Made by a program: the position numbers and the translations under genes. A stretch of 64,000 bases of DNA from Idiomarina sp. (GTDB lineage: Bacteria; Pseudomonadota; Gammaproteobacteria; Enterobacterales; Alteromonadaceae), in assembly GCA_022565355.1 (NCBI GenBank), contig JAIUMU010000001.1:186001-250000 (forward strand), read 5' to 3'. Below are positions 43,476 to 51,711 of the stretch, piece after piece. Under the pieces are notes generated by a model. It saw nothing but the letters and a program-made list of their open reading frames with translations, did not search any database and was not told the DNA's origin. Numbering within the stretch: position 1 is the first letter of the stretch; every line of letters starts with the position of its first letter.

Positions 43476-43922
43476 ATGAGTGCAACAAACACTAAGAAGC
43501 GCCTTTATCGCGATGGTAAACATGGCAAAGTAGGCGGTGTGTGCGCTGGCTTGGCAAAGTATTTTGGCTGGGAAGTGTGGGTTATTCGTATTATCGCTGT
43601 AACCGCCTTAATTTTAGCCAGCAAGGTAACTTTTGTAGCCTATGTAGTAGCTTGGATTGTGCTCGATAAAGAACCCAAGCGCAGCGCGGCCGATGAAAGT
43701 GAACTCGGTACTACGTTACGGGAAGAAACCCGCGTTGAACGCACTTCCGATGGCCGTACTATAGAAGTGAAAACCAAAGTATGGGAAGCCGGAAAATTAC
43801 CACACTATGCGTTAGCTGATGTGGAGCGTGAATTTGCAGCGATGGAGCAATCGGTTCGCGCTATGGAAACCTATGTAACGAGCAGCGAGTTTCGTGTGCG
43901 GCATGAGATTAACCGGCTTTGA
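43476..43922 (+). CDS. pspC: phage shock protein C
   Basis: An inner-membrane protein of 148 residues. The PspC domain (LYRDGKHGKVGGVCAGLAKYFGW, then a membrane segment to about residue 65) is followed by a charged tail with a predicted coiled coil near the end (DVEREFAAMEQSVRAMETYV). It works with PspB as the stress sensor and effector of the Psp response. There is no pspD or pspE after it. Confidence 0.94.
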   Translation: MSATNTKKRLYRDGKHGKVGGVCAGLAKYFGWEVWVIRIIAVTALILASKVTFVAYVVAWIVLDKEPKRSAADESELGTTLREETRVERTSDGRTIEVKTKVWEAGKLPHYALADVEREFAAMEQSVRAMETYVTSSEFRVRHEINRL

Positions 43923-43978
43923 TGAGCGTTTTCTTAAGCTGTCCGTAAGGATAATGAATTTACCTACCATTCCTATTT

Positions 43979-43996
43979 TGGAAAGATAACCTTACA
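43979..43996. promoter_or_regulatory. candidate TyrR box upstream of megL-phhAB
   Basis: The half-sites TGGAAA and CTTACA flank 6 bases, 10 of 12 matches to TGTAAA-N6-TTTACA, with the key G and C correctly spaced. It lies about 110 bases upstream of the megL start and just after pspC. Confidence 0.5.
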
Positions 43997-44003
43997 CCAT
44001 ACA

Positions 44004-44041
44004 GTGGTAAGAGCAGCAGCGAGAGATTGCTGCCTTACCAC
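44004..44041. other. strong hairpin between pspC and megL
   Basis: GTGGTAAG (44004-44011) pairs with CTTACCAC (44034-44041) and GCAGCA (44013-44018) with TGCTGC (44028-44033), with a one-base bulge and a 9-base loop. It lacks a T-run on either side, so it is not a standard terminator. It could still end the psp transcript or sit in the megL leader. Confidence 0.5.
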
Positions 44042-44105
44042 TCTCTCCGTAAGCTAGCCCACTCAATAGAATAATAACAAAACTTAAACAAGTGGACATT
44101 TGAGT

Positions 44106-45305
44106 ATGGCTCAACAGCGTAATATGCGCCCAGAATCAATGGTAATTCACGGCGGCGAAGCTCCGGCTGATCCGCACGGAGCTTTAGTGGCTCCGCTATA
44201 CCAAACATCAACCTTTGTTTTCCCGAATGCAGAAACTGGCGGCCAGCGGTTTGCTGGCGATGCGGATGGCTATATTTATTCTCGGCTCGGTAACCCAACG
44301 GTAAACCTACTCGAACAACGCATTGCAGCGCTTGAAGGTATGCAAGCTGGCGCCGCAACGGCTACGGGTATGGGAGCGGTTGCGGCTGCCACCATGGCGT
44401 TTTTACGTGCCGGTGATCATGTCATTGCTTCCGATTGTATTTATGGCTGTAGCTTTGCTTTATTTAGCCACTTATTTGAACGCTTTGGTGTGCAAGTAAG
44501 CTTTGTTGATATGGCCGATGAAGCGGCTTTAGCCGCAGCCTTCCAAGCCAATACCCGCGTTGTATTTGTAGAAACACCAGCGAATCCGCATTTGCGTATT
44601 ATTGATTTAGCAATGGTGGGTGCGCTATGCCAGCAGCAACCCGATGTGCGGTTAATTGTTGATAACACCTTTATGACACCGCTGTTACAGCAACCAGGTA
44701 ATTTTGGTGCCGATATTGTGGTGCATAGTGCCACGAAATACTTGAATGGCCATGGTGATGTGGTAGCTGGATTAATTACTGGAACCCGAGAGGATATCCA
44801 GTTAATTAAGATGACGACACTAAAAGACATGGGGGCAACAATATCGCCGCATGACGCTTGGTTAATCACCCGTGGTCTAAAAACCTTGGCAATCCGTATG
44901 GAAAAACATTGTGCAACTGCTGCAATCGTTGCTGATTTTTTAAAAGCACAGCCGGCAGTAGAAAAAGTGTACTACCCCGGCTTTAAAGACCATCCGGGGC
45001 ATCACTTAATTGGTACACAGATGCGTAATGCTGGAGCGATAATTGCCTTTGAACTACGCTCTGGATATCAAGCCGGCGTTGCGTTCTTAAATGGCCTTGA
45101 AATGATTAAAATAGCAGTAAGCTTAGGCGATGCCGAAAGCTTGATTCAACATCCTGCTTCCATGACCCATTCACCGCTTACGCCCGAGGCGCGTGAAAAA
45201 GCTGGCATTAGTGACGGTTTGATTCGGCTCTCGGTGGGGCTGGAGCACGTAGACGATATTATTCATGATCTCTCGCAGAGTTTTGCGAAAGCTCAGCAAA
45301 TTTAG
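44106..45305 (+). CDS. megL: methionine gamma-lyase
   Basis: A PLP enzyme of 399 residues in the Cys/Met metabolism family. It splits methionine to 2-oxobutyrate, methanethiol and ammonia. PLP lysine is at about 211 in HSATKYLNGHGD. The tyrosine/cysteine segment DCIYGCSFAL carries the active-site cysteine (about 115) that separates methionine gamma-lyase from cystathionine lyases and synthases. SLGDAESLIQHPASMTHS is also typical. The frame opens at TTG 44100; ATG 44106 is preferred. phhA follows after 42 bases, probably one transcript. Confidence 0.88.
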   Translation: MAQQRNMRPESMVIHGGEAPADPHGALVAPLYQTSTFVFPNAETGGQRFAGDADGYIYSRLGNPTVNLLEQRIAALEGMQAGAATATGMGAVAAATMAFLRAGDHVIASDCIYGCSFALFSHLFERFGVQVSFVDMADEAALAAAFQANTRVVFVETPANPHLRIIDLAMVGALCQQQPDVRLIVDNTFMTPLLQQPGNFGADIVVHSATKYLNGHGDVVAGLITGTREDIQLIKMTTLKDMGATISPHDAWLITRGLKTLAIRMEKHCATAAIVADFLKAQPAVEKVYYPGFKDHPGHHLIGTQMRNAGAIIAFELRSGYQAGVAFLNGLEMIKIAVSLGDAESLIQHPASMTHSPLTPEAREKAGISDGLIRLSVGLEHVDDIIHDLSQSFAKAQQI

Positions 45306-45317
45306 CAGCAAATTTAG
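45294..45317 (+). repeat. tandem 12-base duplication across the megL stop
   Basis: CAGCAAATTTAG occurs twice in direct succession, the first copy holding the last codons and stop of megL. It leaves a second in-frame stop four codons later. Confidence 0.9.
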
Positions 45318-45347
45318 CAGAAAATGGCGAACAACGAGGAGGCGACA

Positions 45348-46145
45348 ATGGCAAAAAAACCAAGCCAATATGTATCGAAAGAGCCTGATGCGAACGGCCA
45401 TATTAATTGGTCTGAAGAAGAGAACCAGATTTGGCATGATTTAGTAGCGCGACAGCTGGAAATTATTCCCGGCAAGGCTTGTGATGAGTATATGGAAGGC
45501 TTACGTTTACTAGACATGCCAATGGACCGGATTCCGCAGCTGTACGAAATTAACAAAGTGTTAGCCGAAACAACGGGCTGGCAAGTTGCACGAGTGCCAG
45601 CACTGATCCCGTTTGATGAGTTTTTTCGGCTACTAGCGAACAAAGAATTTCCAGTGGCCACTTTTATTCGCACACGCGAAGAGTTTGATTACTTGCAGGA
45701 GCCTGATGTTTTTCATGAAATCTTCGGCCATTGCCCACTGCTAACAAACCCAGCGTTCGCTCACTTTACCCATCAATACGGTAAATTAGGCTATGCAGCT
45801 ACACCAAAAGAACGCGTGTATTTGGCGCGTTTGTATTGGTTTACGGTTGAGTTTGGTTTATTGAAAACCCAAGAAGGCTTGCGTATCTACGGTGGTGGCA
45901 TATTATCTTCGCCTGGTGAAACACGTTATGCCTTGGAAAGTGATACGCCTGAGCGGCAGCCGTTAACTCCGCTTGATGCGCTGCGTACACCGTATCGTAT
46001 TGATATTATGCAGCCGATATACTACACCATTGAACATGTAGATGAGCTTTTTGAAATCGCCGATATGGATATTATGGCCATGGTGCATGAAGCGATGGAA
46101 CTCGGTTTATTTGAACCGAAGTTTCCGCCGAAAGATGCGGCATAG
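45348..46145 (+). CDS. phhA: phenylalanine 4-monooxygenase
   Basis: A non-haem iron, tetrahydropterin-dependent enzyme of 265 residues that hydroxylates phenylalanine to tyrosine. The iron ligands are His123 and His128 in HEIFGHC and Glu near 168 in YWFTVEFG. It is the short bacterial form without a regulatory domain. ATG 45348 has GAGGAGG 5 bases upstream; the frame opens at 45324. phhB, which recycles the cofactor, follows. Confidence 0.97.
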   Translation: MAKKPSQYVSKEPDANGHINWSEEENQIWHDLVARQLEIIPGKACDEYMEGLRLLDMPMDRIPQLYEINKVLAETTGWQVARVPALIPFDEFFRLLANKEFPVATFIRTREEFDYLQEPDVFHEIFGHCPLLTNPAFAHFTHQYGKLGYAATPKERVYLARLYWFTVEFGLLKTQEGLRIYGGGILSSPGETRYALESDTPERQPLTPLDALRTPYRIDIMQPIYYTIEHVDELFEIADMDIMAMVHEAMELGLFEPKFPPKDAA

Positions 46146-46199
46146 GTAATAAATAGAAAACGAATGAATTAAGAACCTAAGTGATTACAGGAAAAGTAG

Positions 46200-46541
46200 A
46201 TGTCTGATTTAAAAGAAATGAAATGTGAAGCGTGCCAAGCTGGCGCCCCGAAAGTATCGGATGCGGAGTTAGCGGAACTAATCCGTGAGATTCCAGATTG
46301 GGCGCCTGTAGTGCGTGATGGTGTAATGCAACTTGAACGCGTTTACAAATTTAAAAACTTTAAGTTAGCACTAGCGTTTACCAATAAACTTGCAGAATTA
46401 GCCGAAGCTGAATTTCATCATCCAGGAATATTTTTGGAGTGGGGCAAGGTAACGGTAACTTGGTGGAGCCATGCGATTGGTGGTTTACACAAGAATGATT
46501 TTATTATGGCGGCGAAAACGGATGCGTTACAGGATTCCTAA
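46200..46541 (+). CDS. phhB: pterin-4a-carbinolamine dehydratase
   Basis: A protein of 113 residues that dehydrates the 4a-hydroxytetrahydropterin formed by PhhA. It shows the family motif [33 protein letters not shown]. It lies 54 bases after phhA and ends in a strong terminator. Confidence 0.96.
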   Translation: MSDLKEMKCEACQAGAPKVSDAELAELIREIPDWAPVVRDGVMQLERVYKFKNFKLALAFTNKLAELAEAEFHHPGIFLEWGKVTVTWWSHAIGGLHKNDFIMAAKTDALQDS

Positions 46542-46604
46542 TTAATTCAGCGTATTCTCAGTGGTATTTAAGGCGCGATTAACCGCCCTAAAAACACGAT
46601 AACT

Positions 46605-46639
46605 GCAGCACTATCGCTTGCCGATAGTGCTGCTTTTTT
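46605..46639 (+). terminator. rho-independent terminator after phhB
   Basis: A perfect 12-base stem (46605-46616 with 46622-46633), a 5-base loop and six Ts. It separates the megL-phhAB unit from tyrR. Confidence 0.93.
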
Positions 46640-46650
46640 GCATTAAGCAC

Positions 46651-46668
46651 TGTATAATTATGTTTACA
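46651..46668. promoter_or_regulatory. tyrR: candidate TyrR box over the tyrR promoter
   Basis: TGTATA and TTTACA flank 6 bases, 11 of 12 matches to the TyrR consensus. A perfect -10 hexamer TATAAT (46653-46658) lies inside it; no good -35 is visible. Binding would block the promoter, giving autorepression as known for E. coli tyrR. Confidence 0.7.
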
Positions 46669-46697
46669 TTTTCTATGAGGTGGCTTCGCCAATTCCC

Positions 46698-48251
46698 ATG
46701 CGTTTGGAAATTACTTGTAATGATCGATTAGGTTTGTGCCAAGACGTACTTACCATTTTGCGGGAAAATGAGATCGACCTAAAAGGCATAGAAGTTGATC
46801 CGGTAGGAAAAATCTTTGTTCGCTTTCCAAGCCTCGAGTTTGCTGAATTCCAGTTATTGATGGCGAAAATCCGCCGTATTCCGAATGTGCAAGATGTAAA
46901 AACGATTGCTTACATGCCAACCGAGCGTGAGCATTACGAATTCAACTTATTGTTGAGTACCTTGCCTAATCCTGTAATTTCTGTAGATGGTAAGGGCCGT
47001 GTTGATGTCATCAACAGCTCTGCTGCTGCTTTACTTGATGCTGATAAAGAAGAACTGCGTGGAACGCAAGTAAATGAGCTCATTGGCGGCATGAATATTC
47101 TGCGTTGGTTGGAGAAGCAGCCTACCGATAACCGTACCGAGTACCTGCAATTAGGCTCTGCAAATTATCGTGGTAATTTATCACCCATTTGGGTAAATGA
47201 TGCGGATGGTGAGCCTAGTTTTGCTGGTGCGGTAATTCATTGCCAATCAGAACCGCTACCAACGCGCCTGGGCCAGCCCGATGCCGATTCACCCTTTACG
47301 CAAATTCTAACCCAGCATGCCACTATCAAACGTTTACTGAAAGATGCTGAACGCATGGCGCAATTAGATGTACCCCTGCTAATTGAAGGTGAAACTGGTG
47401 TTGGTAAAGAGCTTATTGCGCGGGCGTGCCACCAAGCGGGTAATCGCGGCCAGTTGCCATTTTTGGCAGTGAATTGCGGTGCCTTACCAGATATGGTGGC
47501 TGAGAGTGAATTGTTCGGTTACGGTGCTGATGTATTTAGCCACCACCCACAAGGCAAGAAAGGAATTTTTGAGCAGGCGAATGGAGGCACGGTATTACTT
47601 GATTCGGTGGGCGATATGTCGCCTGAGCTGCAAGCAAAACTATTACGCTTTTTAGAAGATGGAAGCTTCCGCCGTATCGGCGAAGAACAAATGGTGAATG
47701 TGGATATTCGCTTAATTTGCTTGGCACGCGGCGATTTATTGGAGCGCGTAGAAGCAGGAACGTTCCGGGAAGATTTATACTATCGTTTAAATGTACTGTC
47801 ACTACAGGTGCCGCCGCTACGAGAGCGTAAAGGCGATGTAACATTGTTAGCTGATCACTTTATTCAAAAATTCTGCGCCCAATTGCAACGGCCGCCAGTA
47901 CGGATTGCGCCTTCCTGTCGGGAATATCTGCAGCAGTATAGCTGGCCGGGTAACGTGCGGCAGTTAGAAAACACCTTGTTTCGTTCTTTATCAATGCTAG
48001 AACGCGATGCTCTAGAGCCGAGCGATATTCATTTACCGGAAATGCCGGCGATGCCAGATCAACTGAACATCGATTTGCAAGAAGGTAGCTTAGAAGATGC
48101 CGTAAAGCGTTTTGAGAGCACCTTATTACGGCGCTTGTATCCGAGTTACCCAAGCACTCGTCAATTAGCGCGCAAGCTTGGCTTAAGCCATACAGCAATT
48201 GCGAATAAATTGCGTGATTATGGCATTGGCAAACAGCGTAAACGCTCGTAA
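46698..48251 (+). CDS. tyrR: transcriptional regulator of aromatic amino-acid metabolism, TyrR/PhhR type
   Basis: A protein of 517 residues (E. coli TyrR 513). An ACT domain (RLEITCNDRLGLCQDVL, about 1-75) and a PAS domain (about 80-180) precede the AAA+ domain with Walker A GETGVGKE. A TyrR-type C-terminal helix-turn-helix (PSTRQLARKLGLSHTAIANKLRDYG) closes it. The GAFTGA motif of sigma-54 activators is replaced by ADVFSH, so it probably works with sigma-70 polymerase. ATG 46698 matches the E. coli start; GTG 46680 is an alternative. Genes on both sides are the expected targets. Confidence 0.94.
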   Translation: MRLEITCNDRLGLCQDVLTILRENEIDLKGIEVDPVGKIFVRFPSLEFAEFQLLMAKIRRIPNVQDVKTIAYMPTEREHYEFNLLLSTLPNPVISVDGKGRVDVINSSAAALLDADKEELRGTQVNELIGGMNILRWLEKQPTDNRTEYLQLGSANYRGNLSPIWVNDADGEPSFAGAVIHCQSEPLPTRLGQPDADSPFTQILTQHATIKRLLKDAERMAQLDVPLLIEGETGVGKELIARACHQAGNRGQLPFLAVNCGALPDMVAESELFGYGADVFSHHPQGKKGIFEQANGGTVLLDSVGDMSPELQAKLLRFLEDGSFRRIGEEQMVNVDIRLICLARGDLLERVEAGTFREDLYYRLNVLSLQVPPLRERKGDVTLLADHFIQKFCAQLQRPPVRIAPSCREYLQQYSWPGNVRQLENTLFRSLSMLERDALEPSDIHLPEMPAMPDQLNIDLQEGSLEDAVKRFESTLLRRLYPSYPSTRQLARKLGLSHTAIANKLRDYGIGKQRKRS

Positions 48252-48298
48252 AGCTGTAGTTATTGCGAGCAACTGGCAACATTTCAGAACACTACAAG

Positions 48299-48336
48299 GC
48301 CGCTTTGTAACTATAAGTTTACAAAGCGGCTTTTTT
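48299..48336 (+). terminator. rho-independent terminator of tyrR
   Basis: A 12-base perfect stem (48299-48310 with 48319-48330), an 8-base loop, then six Ts. It lies about 50 bases after the tyrR stop and overlaps a TyrR-box-like sequence. Confidence 0.93.
48306..48323. promoter_or_regulatory. candidate strong TyrR box upstream of hppD, inside the terminator
   Basis: TGTAAC and TTTACA flank 6 bases, 11 of 12 consensus matches. It forms the inner part of the tyrR terminator hairpin. Part of the symmetry is thus explained by the terminator, which lowers certainty. Confidence 0.5.
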
Positions 48337-48355
48337 ACATAGGGCTCAAGCCGGG

Positions 48356-48373
48356 TGTAAACTAAACGATACG
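48356..48373. promoter_or_regulatory. candidate weak TyrR box upstream of hppD
   Basis: TGTAAA and GATACG flank 6 bases, 9 of 12 matches, with the key G and C kept. Its centre is 50 bases from that of the strong site, close to five helical turns. Strong and weak boxes in pairs are a known feature of TyrR control. Confidence 0.35.
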
Positions 48374-48494
48374 ATGTAGGTATTTATGATGGTGTACTAA
48401 TCCTTTTTGAGTACCTAGCCTTAATAGAAACAAACGCGGTACAACAGTTGTTAATGTTTCTGTACGTATATAACAACACACGAGGATTGCAAGA

Positions 48495-49565
48495 ATGAGT
48501 AATATCAACCCATTGGGCACTGACGGATTTGAATTTGTAGAGTATACAGCGGCGGATGCGAAGGGCATTGATGCGTTAAAACAGTTATTCACTCAACTTG
48601 GCTTTACTGAAGTGGCGAAACATCGCCGTAAAGACGTTTGGTTATATAAGCAAAACGACATCAACTTCATTGTGAATGGTCAGCCTTCTTCACATGCCGA
48701 AGCCTTTGCTCGTGAACATGGCCCTAGCGTATGTGGTATGGCGTTTCGCGTAAGTGATGCCAACGTTGCTATGGCGCACGCATTAGAAAATGGTGCGAAA
48801 GAATTTAAAGCAGACGTAGGCGCCATGGAACTTAATATTCCTGCGGTTTATGGCATTGGTGAAAGCGCACTGTACTTTGTAGATCGCTACGGCAAACAAA
48901 GCATTTATGATGTGGATTTCAAGTTCTATGAGAACTGGGAAGAGAGCATGAATGATTTTGCTGTGGGCATGGATTATGTAGATCACCTTACCCACAATGT
49001 GTTTCGTGGCAATATGGATGTATGGGCAGGTTTCTATGAGCGTATCGGTAACTTCCGCGAAGTACGTTACTTTGATATCGAAGGCAAGCTTACAGGTTTA
49101 TTAAGCCGTGCTATGACCTCTCCGTGTGGCAAAATCCGTATTCCAATTAACGAATCACACGATGATAAATCGCAAATTGAGGAATACCTGAAAGATTACA
49201 ATGGCGAAGGTATTCAGCACATTGCATTAAGTTCAGATGATATTTATACCACCGTACGCACCTTGCGAGATCGCGGTATGGAATTTATGACCACGCCAGA
49301 TACTTATTACGATAAAGTGAATGAGCGTGTGGTAGGCCATGAAGAAAACCTTGATGAGCTGCGCGATCTGCGTATTCTGATTGATGGCGCGCCTATGAAA
49401 GATGGCATCTTGCTACAAATTTTCACGAAAACAGTAATCGGGCCGGTGTTCTTCGAAATTATTCAACGTAAGGGTAATGAAGGCTTCGGTGAAGGTAACT
49501 TTAAGGCGCTGTTTGAATCGATTGAAGAAGATCAAATTCGCCGGGGAGTATTAAGCGATGCGTAA
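48495..49565 (+). CDS. hppD: 4-hydroxyphenylpyruvate dioxygenase
   Basis: A non-haem iron enzyme of 356 residues that converts 4-hydroxyphenylpyruvate to homogentisate. The iron ligands are expected in MDYVDHLTHNV, GIQHIALSSDDIY and FFEIIQRKGNEGFGEGNFKALFESIE. GAGG lies upstream of ATG 48495. It leads hppD-hmgA-fahA-maiA, where all genes touch or overlap. Confidence 0.97.
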   Translation: MSNINPLGTDGFEFVEYTAADAKGIDALKQLFTQLGFTEVAKHRRKDVWLYKQNDINFIVNGQPSSHAEAFAREHGPSVCGMAFRVSDANVAMAHALENGAKEFKADVGAMELNIPAVYGIGESALYFVDRYGKQSIYDVDFKFYENWEESMNDFAVGMDYVDHLTHNVFRGNMDVWAGFYERIGNFREVRYFDIEGKLTGLLSRAMTSPCGKIRIPINESHDDKSQIEEYLKDYNGEGIQHIALSSDDIYTTVRTLRDRGMEFMTTPDTYYDKVNERVVGHEENLDELRDLRILIDGAPMKDGILLQIFTKTVIGPVFFEIIQRKGNEGFGEGNFKALFESIEEDQIRRGVLSDA

Positions 49566-50691
49566 ACCCGTTTCTTTTCCAAAACTGATGGGCACGGCTT
49601 CACGCCAAGCCCATGCAGATTTTCCGGAAGAGGCGATTTATGAACGTGAAGCTGGGCGGAGTGGTTTTTTTGGCCCAGCTACACATTTCCATCATACCCA
49701 TGCACCCACCGGTTGGAGCAGTTGGGAAGGGCCGTTAAGGCCACGCTGCTTTGATTTCAACCAACTTGCAGGGTTAGATACTAAATCGCCTTGGTTGGCA
49801 GAAAACCTATTATTCAACGCCCACTGTAAATTTCGTATTTGGCATTTGGCTGAATCAATGCAAAACCTTGCCCGCAATGGAGATGGCGATGATTTGCTAT
49901 TTATTCATGAAGGTGCGGGCGAGCTATTTTGCGATTACGGCCATTTAACCTTGCGTGATGGCGATTACGTGGTAATTCCACGTTCTACGAACTGGCGCAT
50001 TGAAGTAACTGAGCCGATGCAATTGCTGATGATTGAAGCTACGAATGGCTCTTATCAACTGCCCGAGAAAGGCTTGGTGGGGAACCACGCGATTTTTGAT
50101 CCGGCCTGTTTGGATGTGCCTGATATTGATGCAGCCTTTAAAGCACAATATAGCGAAGAGAGTTGGCAGGTTGAAGTGAAACGGCATGGCCAAGTTTCTG
50201 TTGTTACTTTCCCATATAATCCGCTGGATGCGGTAGGTTGGCATGGCGATTTAGCGCCCATGCGGATTAATTGGCGCGATATTCGCCCGCTTATGAGCCA
50301 CCGTTATCATTTACCACCTTCAGCACATACTACCTTTGTTGCTGAGCGCTTTGTGGTGTGTACTTTTGTACCGCGGCCGATTGAAAGTGACCCAGGTGCG
50401 TTAAAAGTACCGTTCTATCACAACAATGATGATTATGATGAAGTGCTGTTTTATCACGCGGGCGATTTCTTTAGCCGCGATAACATTGATAAAGGTATGG
50501 TAACCTTCCACCCCGCAGGCTTTACTCATGGGCCCCACCCGAAAGCGTTTCAGGCTGGGCGTGAGTACAAGAAAAAATTCACAGATGAAGTAGCCGTTAT
50601 GCTCGATACTCGGGATGCCTTGGAAGTAGGGCAAAGCGCTCATTCGGTTGAGAATCCTGATTATGTAATGAGCTGGCAGGAGAAGAAATAA
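49558..50691 (+). CDS. hmgA: homogentisate 1,2-dioxygenase
   Basis: An iron-dependent ring-cleaving enzyme of 377 residues forming maleylacetoacetate. It is of the shorter bacterial form, with cupin-type folds and a metal-binding C-terminal part (FYHNNDDYDEVLFYHAGDFF, then FHPAGFTHGPHPKAF). It overlaps hppD by 8 bases and fahA by one. GGGGAG precedes ATG 49558. Confidence 0.93.
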   Translation: MRKPVSFPKLMGTASRQAHADFPEEAIYEREAGRSGFFGPATHFHHTHAPTGWSSWEGPLRPRCFDFNQLAGLDTKSPWLAENLLFNAHCKFRIWHLAESMQNLARNGDGDDLLFIHEGAGELFCDYGHLTLRDGDYVVIPRSTNWRIEVTEPMQLLMIEATNGSYQLPEKGLVGNHAIFDPACLDVPDIDAAFKAQYSEESWQVEVKRHGQVSVVTFPYNPLDAVGWHGDLAPMRINWRDIRPLMSHRYHLPPSAHTTFVAERFVVCTFVPRPIESDPGALKVPFYHNNDDYDEVLFYHAGDFFSRDNIDKGMVTFHPAGFTHGPHPKAFQAGREYKKKFTDEVAVMLDTRDALEVGQSAHSVENPDYVMSWQEKK

Positions 50692-51710
50692 TGAAATTTG
50701 CAACCTATCGTGATGGTTCGCGAGATGGCAAGTTAGTGGTGGTAAGCCGCGATTTAGCCCGTGCTGTAGCGGTACCTGAAATCGCCACTACACTGCAATT
50801 TGCATTGGACAACTGGGCTGCTGTAGCGCCGAAGCTGCACGAAGTATATATTGCCCTGAATAACGATAAGCTGAGTGATGATTTCGCGTTCAACGAGAAA
50901 GAATGCGCGAGCCCGCTGCCGCGCGCCTATCAATGGGCGGATGGTAGTGCCTATGTTAACCACGTGGAATTAGTACGCAAAGCTCGTGGTGCCGAAATGC
51001 CACCAAGTTTTTGGGAAGATCCGCTGATGTATCAAGGCGGTTCAGATGCCTTTATTGGCCCTCGGGAAGACATTCCCTTGGCTTCCGAAAGCTGGGGTAT
51101 TGATTTTGAGGGTGAAATTGCCATTGTAACCGGCGATGTACCCATGGGTGTGCAAGCGAGCGAAGCACGCGAGCATATTCGCTTATTAATGCTGGTAAAC
51201 GATGTGTCGTTACGCGGATTAATACCAAACGAGCTGGGCAAAGGGTTTGGTTTCTTTAACTCTAAGCCAAGTTCTGCATTTTCACCTGTTGCGGTAACCC
51301 CGGATGAACTTGGGGATGCGTGGCAGGATGGCAAAGTACATTTACCATTGCGCTCAACCTACAATGGCGAATTATTTGGCTATCCGAATGCTGGCGAGGA
51401 TATGACCTTTAATTTCGATCGACTGATTCAGCATGCGGCAATGACGCGGCCATTATCGGCAGGCACCATTATTGGTTCTGGTACGGTTTCTAATAAACAG
51501 GGTACCGAGCATGGTAGTGCTGTTGTCGAAGGTGGAGTGGGTTACAGTTGCATCGCCGAAGTGCGCATGATTGAAACCATTCGCGATGGCAAGCCAGCTA
51601 CTTCATTTATGAAGTTTGGCGATACGATTCGGATGGAAATGTTAGATCAGCAGGGCAATAGCATTTTTGGTGCTATTGATCAGCAAGTGATTGCATATAA
51701 AGGGCCATAA
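50691..51710 (+). CDS. fahA: fumarylacetoacetate hydrolase
   Basis: A protein of 339 residues that splits fumarylacetoacetate to fumarate and acetoacetate, the last step of tyrosine breakdown. FAH-fold metal-binding residues are in SWGIDFEGEIAIVTGDV. LMLVNDVSLRG, FGFFNSKPSSAFSPVAV and IIGSGTVSNK support the family. The start overlaps the hmgA stop (TAATG). Confidence 0.94.
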   Translation: MKFATYRDGSRDGKLVVVSRDLARAVAVPEIATTLQFALDNWAAVAPKLHEVYIALNNDKLSDDFAFNEKECASPLPRAYQWADGSAYVNHVELVRKARGAEMPPSFWEDPLMYQGGSDAFIGPREDIPLASESWGIDFEGEIAIVTGDVPMGVQASEAREHIRLLMLVNDVSLRGLIPNELGKGFGFFNSKPSSAFSPVAVTPDELGDAWQDGKVHLPLRSTYNGELFGYPNAGEDMTFNFDRLIQHAAMTRPLSAGTIIGSGTVSNKQGTEHGSAVVEGGVGYSCIAEVRMIETIRDGKPATSFMKFGDTIRMEMLDQQGNSIFGAIDQQVIAYKGP

Positions 51711-51711
51711 A

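Noticed and set aside
48448..48474. Promoter TTGTTA-15-TATAAC for hppD
   Set aside because: The transcript would start on or after the ribosome binding site, so it is unlikely to be the real promoter.
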